From Lachnospiraceae bacterium (GTDB lineage Bacteria; Bacillota; Clostridia; Lachnospirales; Lachnospiraceae), in contig JAIDPF010000071.1 of the NCBI GenBank assembly GCA_029062895.1, positions 27,543 through 91,542 on the forward strand: a stretch of 64,000 nucleotides of DNA. The letters are read 5' to 3'. A program made the translations under genes and the position numbers. This document shows positions 34,845-44,293 of the stretch, in pieces; position 1 is the first letter of the stretch; each line of letters begins with the position of its first letter. The notes beneath the pieces were generated by a model. It was not told the DNA's origin. It saw nothing but the letters and a program-made list of their open reading frames with translations, and did not search any database.

Positions 34845-35039
34845 CAAGGAAAGTCAATTATTGTCAGATGATATCACTTTTTGCAGATAAAAGAAATAAG
34901 GATTTGAGTGGATTTGATTGCAAAATGTAGTCGTTTTTTGTAATCTATATATTGACATTCAAAACAAATAAAGCGCGACAAGCGTGAGTTGGGATGCAAA
35001 TGAGATAAGCTACATGCAGAGAAGGGAGTAAGGCAGGAA

Positions 35040-35294
35040 ATGATATACATGCATTATTGCAAAAATTGTAATTTTTTACATATGTTAAGCGGACACCGGA
35101 CTATCTGTCCGGGCTGTGGAGAATCTTTGACAGAGTTAAAAATCGATTATCTGGATTATTATCAGATGGATCAGGCGGACAGGCATCTGTTATTAAAACG
35201 TTGCAATGATCCGACCGAACTGAAGGAGTTAACGTTTGTGTATAAAAAGCATAAATTTAGTAAATGGTATAAAGAAGGAAGAAGCCGAAGGTAG
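35040..35294 (+). CDS. Small zinc-ribbon protein of unknown function
   Basis: An 84-residue basic protein with two CXXC pairs, YCKNC near residues 6-10 and ICPGC near 26-30, forming a likely zinc ribbon. The tail KFSKWYKEGRSRR is rich in Lys and Arg. GTAAGGCAGGAA precedes the ATG. The 195 bases upstream (34845-35039) hold no gene; a TTGACA near 34952 has no good -10. It stands alone between the fusion gene and gmd. Nucleic-acid binding is possible but not shown. Confidence 0.65.
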   Translation: MIYMHYCKNCNFLHMLSGHRTICPGCGESLTELKIDYLDYYQMDQADRHLLLKRCNDPTELKELTFVYKKHKFSKWYKEGRSRR

Positions 35295-35302
35295 TTTGGG
35301 TG

Positions 35303-35331
35303 TTTACATTATGGTATTTTATGGATATAAT
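35303..35331 (+). promoter_or_regulatory. Sigma-A promoter for gmd-rmd-araC
   Basis: TTTACA (35303-35308), a 17-base spacer and TATAAT (35326-35331), about 100 bases before gmd. It probably drives the gmd, rmd and regulator genes as a unit separate from the long upstream operon. Confidence 0.7.
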
Positions 35332-35411
35332 GAATAAAGCGTTATACGTTTAGAAGAATATTCAGAATAAGATCATTTCAGCAGAACCGAAAGATGATCA
35401 ATTTTAGATGA

Positions 35412-36461
<1,050 letters not shown>

Positions 36462-36610
36462 TTAGATAAAGGCGAGAGCTTAAGGATTGGAAATCATAAT
36501 TTTTATTAGGGTTTGAATTGCGGCAGAGCTGCGACATGGAGGATAAGGCATGATGTGGCACTGCTGCTTTTTCATGGGCATTGCAGGATTGCTTAGAAAG
36601 GAAACGATTG

Positions 36611-37561
36611 ATGAAGAAAGCATTGATCATAGGCGCTGCGGGATTTGCGGGACGGTATTTGATACGTCATCTGCACGAAGACTGTCATATGGAAGTTGCA
36701 GCTACAAAGCTTGCGAATGAGCAGTTGGATGGACTGCCTGTAGAAGCGCATAATCTTGATATTTTAAATAAAGATGATATCATAGAGCTTTTGTTTGCGG
36801 TAAGACCGGATTATATCTTTCATCTGGCAGCGCAGAGTTCCGTCAGTGTGGCATGGAACAATCCCCAGCTGACTATCGACATCAATATCAAGGGCGGCGT
36901 CAATGTTTTGGATGCTGTCAGGGAGTTGTATTATAAACCGCGGATCTTGATGATCGGTTCCGGAGAGGAGTATGGGCATATTCTTCCCGGTGAAACGCCG
37001 ATTTTGGAGAATAATCGTTTAAATCCCGGCAATATCTATGCCGCGACAAAGGCATGCCAGAATATGATCGGCAGCATTTATTCCAAAGCATATGATATGG
37101 AAGTCGTATTGGTCAGGGCATTTAATCATATCGGACCGGAGCAGTCTTCTATCTTTGTGGTATCGGATTTCTGTAGACAGGTGGCGGAGATCGAGATGGG
37201 ACTGCGAGAGCCGGTGATGTATGTGGGAAATCTTTCCGCAAAGCGAGATTTTACGGATGTGCGCGATGTGGTAAGGGCCTATGCGCTGCTTGCGCAGTAT
37301 GGAGAAAAAGGAGAAACCTATAATGTCGGACGCGGTAAAGCCGTGGAGATCAGGGAGATCTTAGATAAGATCATTGCATTCTCAGACTGTGAGATCAAGG
37401 TAGAGATTGATCCGGCTAAGATACGACCCGTGGATGTTCCCATTATCGAAGCGGATATTACGAAGCTGCGGCAGGCTACCGGGTGGCAGGCGGAGATATC
37501 ATTGGAAAAGACGATAGAAGAAGTATTGAATTATTGGAGAGAAAGGACGGACAAAGGATGA
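36611..37561 (+). CDS. rmd: GDP-4-keto-6-deoxy-D-mannose reductase (RMD-like), predicted GDP-D-rhamnose synthase
   Basis: A 316-residue SDR. KKALIIGAAGFAGRYLIRHL binds the cofactor, FHLAAQSSVSVAWNNP and IGSGEEYGHILPGETP match Rmd more than GDP-fucose synthase, the catalytic Tyr-Lys is in NIYAATKACQNM, and VRAFNHIGPEQSS plus VGNLSAKRDFTDVRDVV are Rmd hallmarks. The product would be GDP-D-rhamnose. ATG 36611, with AGAAAGGAAACG before it, is the start; the frame opens 30 bases earlier. The 149-base gap after gmd contains GACATGGAGGATAAGGCATG, a relative of the leader repeat at 41298. The ATG of the regulator overlaps this stop. Confidence 0.88.
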   Translation: MKKALIIGAAGFAGRYLIRHLHEDCHMEVAATKLANEQLDGLPVEAHNLDILNKDDIIELLFAVRPDYIFHLAAQSSVSVAWNNPQLTIDINIKGGVNVLDAVRELYYKPRILMIGSGEEYGHILPGETPILENNRLNPGNIYAATKACQNMIGSIYSKAYDMEVVLVRAFNHIGPEQSSIFVVSDFCRQVAEIEMGLREPVMYVGNLSAKRDFTDVRDVVRAYALLAQYGEKGETYNVGRGKAVEIREILDKIIAFSDCEIKVEIDPAKIRPVDVPIIEADITKLRQATGWQAEISLEKTIEEVLNYWRERTDKG

Positions 37562-38484
37562 GCACAAGTCTTTTTGATACAGAGGGCATTACAAAATCGG
37601 AGCGTATGCTGCATACGCCATCGGGATTCGCGAAAAAGAATCTTTCCTATATACAGGAAGTCGGAAGGCTCAAAAGCTTAAAAGCTCACAGCTCGATCCG
37701 GGAAAATCTGGAGTCCTTTCTTTTGTTTCTGATCTTAGATGGAGAGGGCAGCGTAGTATATCAGGATAACACATATCCGGTCAAAAAGGGAGAACTGGTC
37801 TTTTTGGATTGCAGGATGCATTATGAACATAAGAGCAGCGAAGAACATCCGTGGGAATTGCTGTGGGTTCATTTTAACGGCAGTCTGCCACAGGCATGTT
37901 ATCCTGTGTTTTATGAAAAAAACGGAAGATCTCCTGTGTTGTGTCCCCAGACGGGGCTGGCGCCATATAAGAAGATCATGGAGCGCTTAATGGAACAGAT
38001 AAAGGAGAGGGAACTTCTTGCTGAGATGAAATCCTCGCATGAATTATCAGAGCTTATGTTTTCGTGTATTGGCGAGGTGATCCACAACGCTGTGGCAAAT
38101 GCGTCCGCAGGGGAAAACGATAAGAGAACTGATGATGATATTCTTAGAAAGGAAGATTACGAGGGAATCAGAGAATATATCAATGAACATTTCGGTGACG
38201 CGGGATTGGAATCGGCGCTGGCGATCCAATTCGGGATCGGACAGCAGGAATTAAGCCGGGCGTTTGAGAAGAAATACGGGATCACATTGGATGCTTATAT
38301 TGCCAACCGTAAATTTAACAAAGCAAAAGAACTTCTCCGCTTTACGATCAAGCCGGTGGAGGAGATTGTGGTAGAATCGGGAATCGGCAATGAGGATACC
38401 TTCCGGCAGTTGTTTCTGGACAATGAGGAGATGACGCCGGAAGAGTATCGAAGAAAATGGGCTCAATGGATCAAAAGTGAGTAA
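37558..38484 (+). CDS. AraC family transcriptional regulator with cupin-like sensor domain
   Basis: About 308 residues. The N-terminal half is a beta-rich cupin-type domain (LFLILDGEGSVVYQDNTYPVKKGELVFL, then WELLWVHFNG). The C-terminal hundred residues hold the two helix-turn-helix motifs of AraC/XylS (LESALAIQFGIGQQELSRAF and VEEIVVESGIGNEDTFRQLF, ending MTPEEYRRKW). The ligand is probably a sugar or glycan precursor, judged only from the neighbours. ATG 37558 overlaps the rmd stop (ATGA), so regulator and rmd are coupled. Its 3' end overlaps the opposite-strand GT2 gene by 14 bases. Confidence 0.9.
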   Translation: MSTSLFDTEGITKSERMLHTPSGFAKKNLSYIQEVGRLKSLKAHSSIRENLESFLLFLILDGEGSVVYQDNTYPVKKGELVFLDCRMHYEHKSSEEHPWELLWVHFNGSLPQACYPVFYEKNGRSPVLCPQTGLAPYKKIMERLMEQIKERELLAEMKSSHELSELMFSCIGEVIHNAVANASAGENDKRTDDDILRKEDYEGIREYINEHFGDAGLESALAIQFGIGQQELSRAFEKKYGITLDAYIANRKFNKAKELLRFTIKPVEEIVVESGIGNEDTFRQLFLDNEEMTPEEYRRKWAQWIKSE

Positions 38485-39235
38485 ATTCGGATGTTTCTTT
38501 CGCAAGTCTTTCAGGACTCCAGCGGACGAGCTGCATATTGTCACCGCGATTGGCGGCATGAGTTGTCAAATGGAAAACCTGTTTCAGATATTGCAAGGTA
38601 ACCTTTGTGGAAAGCTTGGATTCGCCAGCTTCCCGGGACTGAAATACGTAAGGAGTCTCTAAAATCTTTTTGATCGGACACATGGCGATGACTTCGATCA
38701 TGATCTTCCAGCCGATCGGATTTAAATCTGCCCCTTCTAATAGTTCACGACGTACCATAAACAAACCGCTGGTGGGATCACTGACTTTTCGGAGACAGCG
38801 CAGTAGGACCTTGCCAATATACCTTGCGGTCCAGGAAACAAATTTTCTCCAGGGATCAAGTCCGCCATCGCTTCCGCCGGGAATAAAACGACTTGGGATC
38901 GCCATGTCAGCGTGGGCAAGCATGGCGGCATACATATCTACAAGGACTTCGGGCGGATGCTGAAGATCCGCGTCCATGACGGCGACATAATCACCCTTGG
39001 CAAGGGAAAAGCCTTTTACAACAGCGGTTGCAAGTCCCTTTTCGTCGGTTCGGTGGTGAAACCGCACATGAGAGTCCTCTTTGGCGGCGTTCTCCAGAAT
39101 ATTCGGAGTTTCATCGGTGCTATCATCCACAAAAATCACTTCATAATCAATGTTGCGAAGCGCGGCGTTGATTCTGGTAAGTAATGGAAAGATATTGTCT
39201 TTTTCGTTGTATGTGGGAACAACAATAGAAATCAT
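38471..39235 (-). CDS. Dolichyl/polyprenyl-phosphate mannosyltransferase-like GT2
   Basis: A 254-residue protein, the only minus-strand gene in the glycan region. ISIVVPTYNEKDNIFPLLTRI, FVDDSTDET, VMDADLQHPPEVL and DPTSGLFMVRRELL match DPM1-type enzymes that make polyprenyl-P-mannose. Unlike the GT2 genes at 1500 and 12372 it lacks C-terminal membrane helices. AAGAGGAA precedes the ATG on its strand. It converges on the AraC-type gene and is divergent from the M23 peptidase gene; the 218-base gap carries the promoter of the latter. Confidence 0.88.
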   Translation of the reverse strand: MISIVVPTYNEKDNIFPLLTRINAALRNIDYEVIFVDDSTDETPNILENAAKEDSHVRFHHRTDEKGLATAVVKGFSLAKGDYVAVMDADLQHPPEVLVDMYAAMLAHADMAIPSRFIPGGSDGGLDPWRKFVSWTARYIGKVLLRCLRKVSDPTSGLFMVRRELLEGADLNPIGWKIMIEVIAMCPIKKILETPYVFQSREAGESKLSTKVTLQYLKQVFHLTTHAANRGDNMQLVRWSPERLAKETSEFTHF

Positions 39236-39371
39236 GGGGGTTCCTCTTTTCTGAATAAAGATTTATCATCACATTTATTATTGTACATTATTTTCACAGA
39301 TAGTATACTATAAACTTCATAATAAATAAAGTGGTTTTTCGGAAATGTATAATGGCAGGATGCGGAGAAAC

Positions 39372-39400
39372 TTTACAGAAATACAAATTATTGGTACAAT
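39372..39400 (+). promoter_or_regulatory. Sigma-A promoter of the M23 peptidase gene
   Basis: TTTACA (39372-39377), 17 bases, TACAAT (39395-39400). It lies 54 bases before the start codon, immediately before an inverted repeat. Confidence 0.65.
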
Positions 39401-39442
39401 AACAACTGTTATGATTTTAGGATCAGGAAGAACAGTTGTTAT
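39399..39442 (+). promoter_or_regulatory. Inverted repeat in the M23 gene leader
   Basis: ATAACAACTGTT (39399-39410) and AACAGTTGTTAT (39431-39442) are perfect inverted copies of 12 bases with a 20-base loop. The repeat begins at the -10 element and ends just before AAAGG, so it could be an operator or an mRNA stem covering the ribosome site. Confidence 0.6.
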
Positions 39443-39453
39443 AAAGGATTATT

Positions 39454-41061
39454 ATGGCAGAGAAAAAAATAAAAAGAAAATTGGATACATCCCATTCCCG
39501 CTATCGTAAATTATGTCTTCTGGCATATATCAGGACTATGATGGTTTGTTTTGCGTGTTACTGTATTTTTTTTATGGTCTTTCCCAGATATGAAACTCAG
39601 GGAAACAACCGTTTTACCATCTATCTGAATGGAACGCAAGTGGGTACGACGGATGATCTTGCAAAGATTGATCTGCTTTACACGGAGGCAAGAAGGGAGA
39701 TCGCTTTGCAGGAGTCGGAGCCGGTCTTTATCGAAGTCCCCAGCCTGACCTATGTCGGGGAAGAGGTTATTATGGAGTCCGTAGATTCGGATGAGGCGAT
39801 CATAGAACGTATGAAGGAGATCCTGTCAGGCAGCAGGGTAGAAACGATGGAACACGCGTATTCCGTGAAGGTGAACGGCACCGTCGTCAACCTGCAAAGT
39901 GCGGAGGCGGTTACGCAGATGTTTCAGGATGCGGTCAATATGTATGATACCGGGAATCATTATACCGTGGAACTGGTGCGGGATTACAGCAGAGAATTGG
40001 GCGTCCTGACAGCAAATATTGTGGGTGAGGAACAGGAGACGTCAGAGGATGGGAATATGTTATTTCCTACAGCCGGAGCCGCAGTAGCTCTTGCTGAGAA
40101 CGAGACGTTTGATTTGGTGCAGGAAGGACAAGGGTTTGAGGCATTTGAATATGGAATTAACAGTATGGAATTTTCCGAGCCGATCGAAGTGGTAGAGGCG
40201 TATCTGCCTGTTTGGGAAATTATGCCGGAAGCTGAGGCGGGAGCCTTGTTGACACAAAAGCAGGAGATGCAGCAGATTTATACGGTGCAGTCTGGCGATA
40301 CACTTTCTGAGATTTCTCTGACGGTGGGTCTTCCGCTGGATGAGATCATAGCACTCAATGACGAGCTGGAAAATGAAAATACAGTGATTCGTGTAAATCA
40401 GGAGCTTATCATAACAGTGCCGGAGCCGGAGTTGTCTGTGGTATGGACGGAAACGGCACGTTATGAGGAGGCGTATGACCTTCCGATAGAGTATATCTAT
40501 AATGACGGGTGGTATACCAATCAATCAGTGACAAGGCAGCAGCCGTCAGCCGGTTACCATGAAGCGGCGGTGCTGGTAACAAGGAGAAATGATACGGAAC
40601 TGGAAAGGGAAACATTGTATGAGGAGATTCTGTTTGAACCGGTTGCCAAAGTAATAGAGGTTGGTACGATCATTCCGCCAAGTTATATCAAGCCGATTTC
40701 CGGCGGAAGATTAACTTCGTCCTTTGGCAGAAGAAATGCGCCGACAGCAGGGGCTTCTACGTATCATAAGGGGGTTGACTGGGCGACGCCGGTAGGTACG
40801 GCAGTCTGCGCGTCTTCGGCAGGAACGGTGGCAAGAGCAGGCTGGGGAAGCGGTTATGGATATGTGGTTTATATCAATCATCCGAATGGCACACAGACCA
40901 GATACGGTCATCTGAGTAAAATATATGTTTCGGTAGGACAGTATGTAAATCAGGGTGATATCATTGCCGCCAGCGGCAATACGGGAAGAAGTACGGGTCC
41001 GCATCTTCATTTTGAAATTCTGGTCAATGGGGTGCAGGTGAATCCCTTTAGTTATCTGTGA
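39454..41061 (+). CDS. Membrane-anchored M23 metallopeptidase with LysM and G5-like domains
   Basis: A 535-residue protein. One N-terminal helix (residues about 25-45, CLLAYIRTMMVCFACYCIFFM) anchors it outside the cell. The middle contains a LysM repeat (QIYTVQSGDTLSEISLTVGL through ITVPEPE, about 275-325) that binds peptidoglycan, then a G5-like region. The C-terminal lysostaphin-type M23 domain has the zinc ligands in STYHKGVDWATP and GPHLHFEILVNG. It cuts peptidoglycan cross-bridges during growth or division. It has its own promoter with an inverted repeat; AAAGG lies near the ATG. Confidence 0.92.
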   Translation: MAEKKIKRKLDTSHSRYRKLCLLAYIRTMMVCFACYCIFFMVFPRYETQGNNRFTIYLNGTQVGTTDDLAKIDLLYTEARREIALQESEPVFIEVPSLTYVGEEVIMESVDSDEAIIERMKEILSGSRVETMEHAYSVKVNGTVVNLQSAEAVTQMFQDAVNMYDTGNHYTVELVRDYSRELGVLTANIVGEEQETSEDGNMLFPTAGAAVALAENETFDLVQEGQGFEAFEYGINSMEFSEPIEVVEAYLPVWEIMPEAEAGALLTQKQEMQQIYTVQSGDTLSEISLTVGLPLDEIIALNDELENENTVIRVNQELIITVPEPELSVVWTETARYEEAYDLPIEYIYNDGWYTNQSVTRQQPSAGYHEAAVLVTRRNDTELERETLYEEILFEPVAKVIEVGTIIPPSYIKPISGGRLTSSFGRRNAPTAGASTYHKGVDWATPVGTAVCASSAGTVARAGWGSGYGYVVYINHPNGTQTRYGHLSKIYVSVGQYVNQGDIIAASGNTGRSTGPHLHFEILVNGVQVNPFSYL

Positions 41062-41083
41062 TGAACGATTGAGTGAGTTTATT

Positions 41084-41112
41084 TTGACTTTTGCTAATGA
41101 TTGTTATATAAT
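41084..41112 (+). promoter_or_regulatory. Sigma-A promoter upstream of murA
   Basis: TTGACT (41084-41089), 17 bases and TATAAT (41107-41112). The gene-free stretch 41062-41370 consists of this promoter, then the hairpin leader repeat (copy C), then the murA ribosome site. Confidence 0.7.
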
Positions 41113-41186
41113 ACGATGGAATTGACATATTATTGGTAAGGATAAGAATACCTGTTTAAAGTGTTACATAAAATGACCTGTGGGCA

Positions 41187-41338
41187 GATTGAAAAATAAG
41201 CTTGAAAGCTTATTTTTCAATCGGCAATTTGAGTCAGAGCCTCAAATTGCTTTGATCGCGGATTTCTCACTGCGTGTCATCGCAGTAAAACTGCTCTGAC
41301 ATGGAGGATCAGGTTACGGAAAGGCGCGGTTATAAAAT
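41187..41338 (+). repeat. Hairpin-rich leader repeat, copy C
   Basis: The first stem is GATTGAAAAATAAGCT (41187-41202) with AGCTTATTTTTCAATC (41207-41222). The second stem is GCAATTTGAG (41224-41233) with CTCAAATTGC (41241-41250). A spacer with GACATGGAGGAT follows, then the cassette CAGGTTACGGAAAGGCGCGG at 41310. The layout is the same as in copies A and B, but the first stem is longer. murA has its own GGAG at 41361, so here the cassette is not the ribosome site. It would lie in the murA transcript leader. Confidence 0.72.
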
Positions 41339-41370
41339 TTTTTTGGGGAAATAGATTATAGGAGCGCGTT

Positions 41371-42666
41371 ATGGAAAAATACGCAATTATCGGCGGTCAT
41401 CCTCTGCATGGTGAGGTTGAGATCGGCGGTGCTAAAAATGCCGCTCTGGCAATCCTTGCAGCTGCGGTTATGACGGATGATCCGGTTACGATAGAAAATG
41501 TTCCGGATGTTATGGATACGAATGTTCTTCTTCAGGCGATGGAAAGAATTGGGGTAAAGATTGAGAGACCGGAACGTCATACTGTCAAGATGGACAGTTC
41601 GGATATCTATGACTGTATTATCAAGGACGAATATATGAAGAAGATCCGCGCCTCTTATTATATGGTAGGTGCGCTTCTTGGGAAATATAAACGTGCGGAA
41701 GTTCCCCTTCCGGGAGGCTGTAATATCGGAATCCGGGCGATTGACCAGCATATCAAGGGGTTCAAAGCCCTTGGAGCAAAAGTCAGCGTGTCTCATGGCA
41801 GTATTGTGGCGGAAGCCAAGGAGCTTCGCGGTACCCATATCTTTATGGATAAGGTATCGGTGGGAGCTACCATCAATATCATGATGGCAGCGACTATGGC
41901 AACAGGGAAGACGATTATTGAGAATGTTGCCAAGGAACCGCACGTCGTTGACCTTGCTAACTTTTTAAACAGCATGGGAGCCAATATCAAAGGGGCAGGA
42001 ACGGATGTGATCCGTATCAAAGGCGTAGAGAGATTACATAGTACGGTTTATACCATTATTCCGGACCAGATAGAGGCAGGAACCTTTATGATGGCAGCAG
42101 CAGCGACCAGAGGGGATATTACGGTCAGGAACGTCATCCCCAAGCATCTGGAGTGTATTACGGCGAAGCTTCAGGAGATTGGCTGCAGGATCTATGAATA
42201 TGACGATGCGGTAAGGATCGTTGCGAAGGATCCGCTTTCCAGTACGCAGGTGAAGACTCTGCCATATCCGGGATTTCCCACAGATATGCAGCCGCAGATG
42301 ACAGTGGTCTTGGGGCTTGCACAGGGAACGAGTATCGTGACGGAGAGTATTTTTGATAATCGTTTTAAATATGCAGATGAGCTGGTACGTATGGGCGCTC
42401 AGGTGAAAGTAGAAAGCAATACGGCGATCATCACAGGCGTAGAGCGGTATTCAGGTGCAACCATCAGCGCTCCGGATCTCAGGGCGGGCGCGGCGCTTGC
42501 GCTTGCGGCGATGGCGGCGGAGGGTGAGACACTGATTGAGGATATCCATTATATTGAGCGTGGATATGAGGATTTTGATACGAAACTGCGCGGTTTGGGC
42601 GCAAAGATTTCCAAAGTAAAGACAGAGAGAGATCTGACGAAGTTTCGTTTTCAGATCGCAAATTAA
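41371..42666 (+). CDS. murA: UDP-N-acetylglucosamine 1-carboxyvinyltransferase
   Basis: A 431-residue EPSP-synthase-fold enzyme that adds enolpyruvate from PEP to UDP-GlcNAc, the first committed step of peptidoglycan synthesis. IGGAKNAALAILAAA marks the start. The fosfomycin-target cysteine is in PLPGGCNIGIRAIDQHI near residue 116, so the usual Cys is kept. PGFPTDMQPQMTVVLGLAQG and RAGAALALAAMAAEG complete the pattern. Firmicutes often have two copies; this may be the MurZ-type one. GGAG seven bases from ATG is the RBS. Confidence 0.96.
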   Translation: MEKYAIIGGHPLHGEVEIGGAKNAALAILAAAVMTDDPVTIENVPDVMDTNVLLQAMERIGVKIERPERHTVKMDSSDIYDCIIKDEYMKKIRASYYMVGALLGKYKRAEVPLPGGCNIGIRAIDQHIKGFKALGAKVSVSHGSIVAEAKELRGTHIFMDKVSVGATINIMMAATMATGKTIIENVAKEPHVVDLANFLNSMGANIKGAGTDVIRIKGVERLHSTVYTIIPDQIEAGTFMMAAAATRGDITVRNVIPKHLECITAKLQEIGCRIYEYDDAVRIVAKDPLSSTQVKTLPYPGFPTDMQPQMTVVLGLAQGTSIVTESIFDNRFKYADELVRMGAQVKVESNTAIITGVERYSGATISAPDLRAGAALALAAMAAEGETLIEDIHYIERGYEDFDTKLRGLGAKISKVKTERDLTKFRFQIAN

Positions 42667-42678
42667 TCAAAAATTTCG

Positions 42679-42707
42679 TTGACAGATACGGGATGATGTT
42701 GTATTGT
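42679..42707 (+). promoter_or_regulatory. Sigma-A promoter of the SAM riboswitch-metK unit
   Basis: TTGACA (42679-42684), 17 bases and TATTGT (42702-42707), about 30 bases before the first riboswitch stem. Confidence 0.65.
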
Positions 42708-42735
42708 GGTAATATCAATTAAATTAACAAGGAAT

Positions 42736-42867
42736 ATCTCTTATTCAGAGTGGCGGAGGTAGAAGGGACCAAAGAAGCCACGGCAACCCCTCAAATGAGG
42801 AAGGTGCCTCCCGGAGCAAGATGGCGGATGGATAGCCGGCTTGAACAATAAGAATGTTGAATAAGAC
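42736..42867 (+). promoter_or_regulatory. SAM-I (S-box) riboswitch
   Basis: Conserved S-box parts occur in the right order: CTCTTATTCAGAGTGGCGGAG at the 5' side of P1/P2, GAAGCCACGGCAACC, CCTC...GAGGAAGGTGC for the P3 region, GGATGGATAGCC, and a closing AATAAGA (two candidates, 42847-42853 and 42860-42866) that pairs with TCTTATT. It is followed by a terminator hairpin and metK, the SAM synthetase gene. When SAM binds, the terminator should form and lower metK expression. Exact ends are approximate. Confidence 0.93.
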
Positions 42868-42870
42868 GAT

Positions 42871-42894
42871 AATCCGCCAACAGGCGGATTTTTC
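42871..42894 (+). terminator. Riboswitch-controlled intrinsic terminator
   Basis: AATCCGCC (42871-42878) and GGCGGATT (42883-42890) flank a short loop and are followed by T-rich sequence. It is the expression platform of the SAM riboswitch. Confidence 0.85.
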
Positions 42895-42930
42895 AATTCC
42901 AAAAGAACATGATGAAATAGGAGGCAGAAG

Positions 42931-44118
42931 ATGGAAAAATTATTATTTACGTCAGAATCAGTTACAGAAGGACATCCTGACAAGATCTGCGATAACATCT
43001 CAGACGCTGTGTTGGATGCGATGATGGCGCAGGATCCCATGAGCCGTGTGGCTTGCGAAACTGCGATTACAACAGGTCTTGTGCTTGTTATGGGTGAAAT
43101 CACCACAAAGGCGCAGGTGGATATTCAGAAGATCGTGCGTGAGACGATTGCAGAGATCGGTTATGACGATTCGTCCAAGGGCTTTGACGCCAATACCTGC
43201 GGCGTGATCGTTGCTTTGGATAAACAGTCCGCAGACATTGCCATGGGTGTAGATAAGGCACTGGAAGCAAAAGAGAATAAGATGTCCGATGCGGAGATCG
43301 AGGCGATCGGTGCAGGCGATCAGGGTATGATGTTTGGTTACGCGACAAATGAGACAGAGGAGTATATGCCGTATCCTATCTCTCTGGCACATAAGCTGAC
43401 CCGTCAGCTGACCAAGGTCCGTAAGGATAATACATTACCCTATCTTCGTGCGGATGGCAAGAGTCAGGTATCTGTGGAATACGATGAGAACGGCAAGCCT
43501 TCCAGATTGGAAGCAGTCGTTATTTCAACGCAGCATGCGGAGGATGTGACGCAGGAGCAGATCCATGCCGATATCAGAAAATATGTGCTGGATCCGGTAC
43601 TTCCGAAAGAATTGTTGGATGACGATACCAAGTATTTTATCAATCCGACAGGACGTTTTGTCATCGGCGGACCAAATGGAGACTCCGGACTGACGGGACG
43701 TAAGATCATCGTAGATACTTACGGCGGATATGCGCGTCATGGTGGCGGTGCATTTTCTGGTAAAGACTGCACAAAGGTAGACAGAAGCGCAGCATATGCG
43801 GCAAGATATGTAGCTAAGAATATCGTAGCGGCGGGGCTGGCGGAGAAATGCGAGATTCAGCTTTCTTACGCAATCGGTGTGGCACAGCCGACTTCCATCA
43901 TGGTGGATACCTTTGGAACGGGCAAGATTTCAGAGGAAAAACTGGTAGAGATCATCCGAGAGAATTTTGATCTTAGGCCTGCCGGCATTATCAAAATGCT
44001 TGACCTCAGAAGACCGATCTATAAGCAGACAGCGGCGTACGGACACTTTGGCCGCAATGATCTTGATTTGCCTTGGGAGAAGCTGGATAAGGTGGATGTG
44101 CTGAAGAAATATTTATAA
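42931..44118 (+). CDS. metK: S-adenosylmethionine synthetase
   Basis: A 395-residue enzyme making SAM from methionine and [24 protein letters not shown] opens the protein, [12 protein letters not shown] lies near residue 128, and [19 protein letters not shown] and [18 protein letters not shown] carry metal and phosphate ligands. Length is standard. GAGGCAG lies ahead of the ATG. Regulation by the SAM-I riboswitch directly upstream is evident, and a terminator follows the gene. Confidence 0.98.
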   Translation: MEKLLFTSESVTEGHPDKICDNISDAVLDAMMAQDPMSRVACETAITTGLVLVMGEITTKAQVDIQKIVRETIAEIGYDDSSKGFDANTCGVIVALDKQSADIAMGVDKALEAKENKMSDAEIEAIGAGDQGMMFGYATNETEEYMPYPISLAHKLTRQLTKVRKDNTLPYLRADGKSQVSVEYDENGKPSRLEAVVISTQHAEDVTQEQIHADIRKYVLDPVLPKELLDDDTKYFINPTGRFVIGGPNGDSGLTGRKIIVDTYGGYARHGGGAFSGKDCTKVDRSAAYAARYVAKNIVAAGLAEKCEIQLSYAIGVAQPTSIMVDTFGTGKISEEKLVEIIRENFDLRPAGIIKMLDLRRPIYKQTAAYGHFGRNDLDLPWEKLDKVDVLKKYL

Positions 44119-44154
44119 GATGGTGAATTGACGAAGGAAATTTGTTGATTATTG

Positions 44155-44187
44155 AAAAGCGTTTCTGGGGACAGGAGCGCTTTTTTG
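44155..44187 (+). terminator. Intrinsic terminator after metK
   Basis: AAAGCG plus TTTCTG pair with CAGGAG plus CGCTTT (some G-U pairs) around GGGA, followed by a T run (44155-44187). Confidence 0.8.
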
Positions 44188-44293
44188 GTGGATTTTGCTT
44201 CTTATCCTTCTGTGAAAAGATGCTTTTGTCTTTTGCTTTTATGTTGTATAATAAATAAAAGTCGAAAAGGTAAGTAAGAGAAAAGAGGATATT

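Noticed and set aside
36549..36610. Possible small protein starting MMWHCCFFMGIAGLL between gmd and rmd, faintly like the start of an asparagine synthetase
   Set aside because: The frame runs out of phase into rmd and stops; the likeness covers only a few residues.
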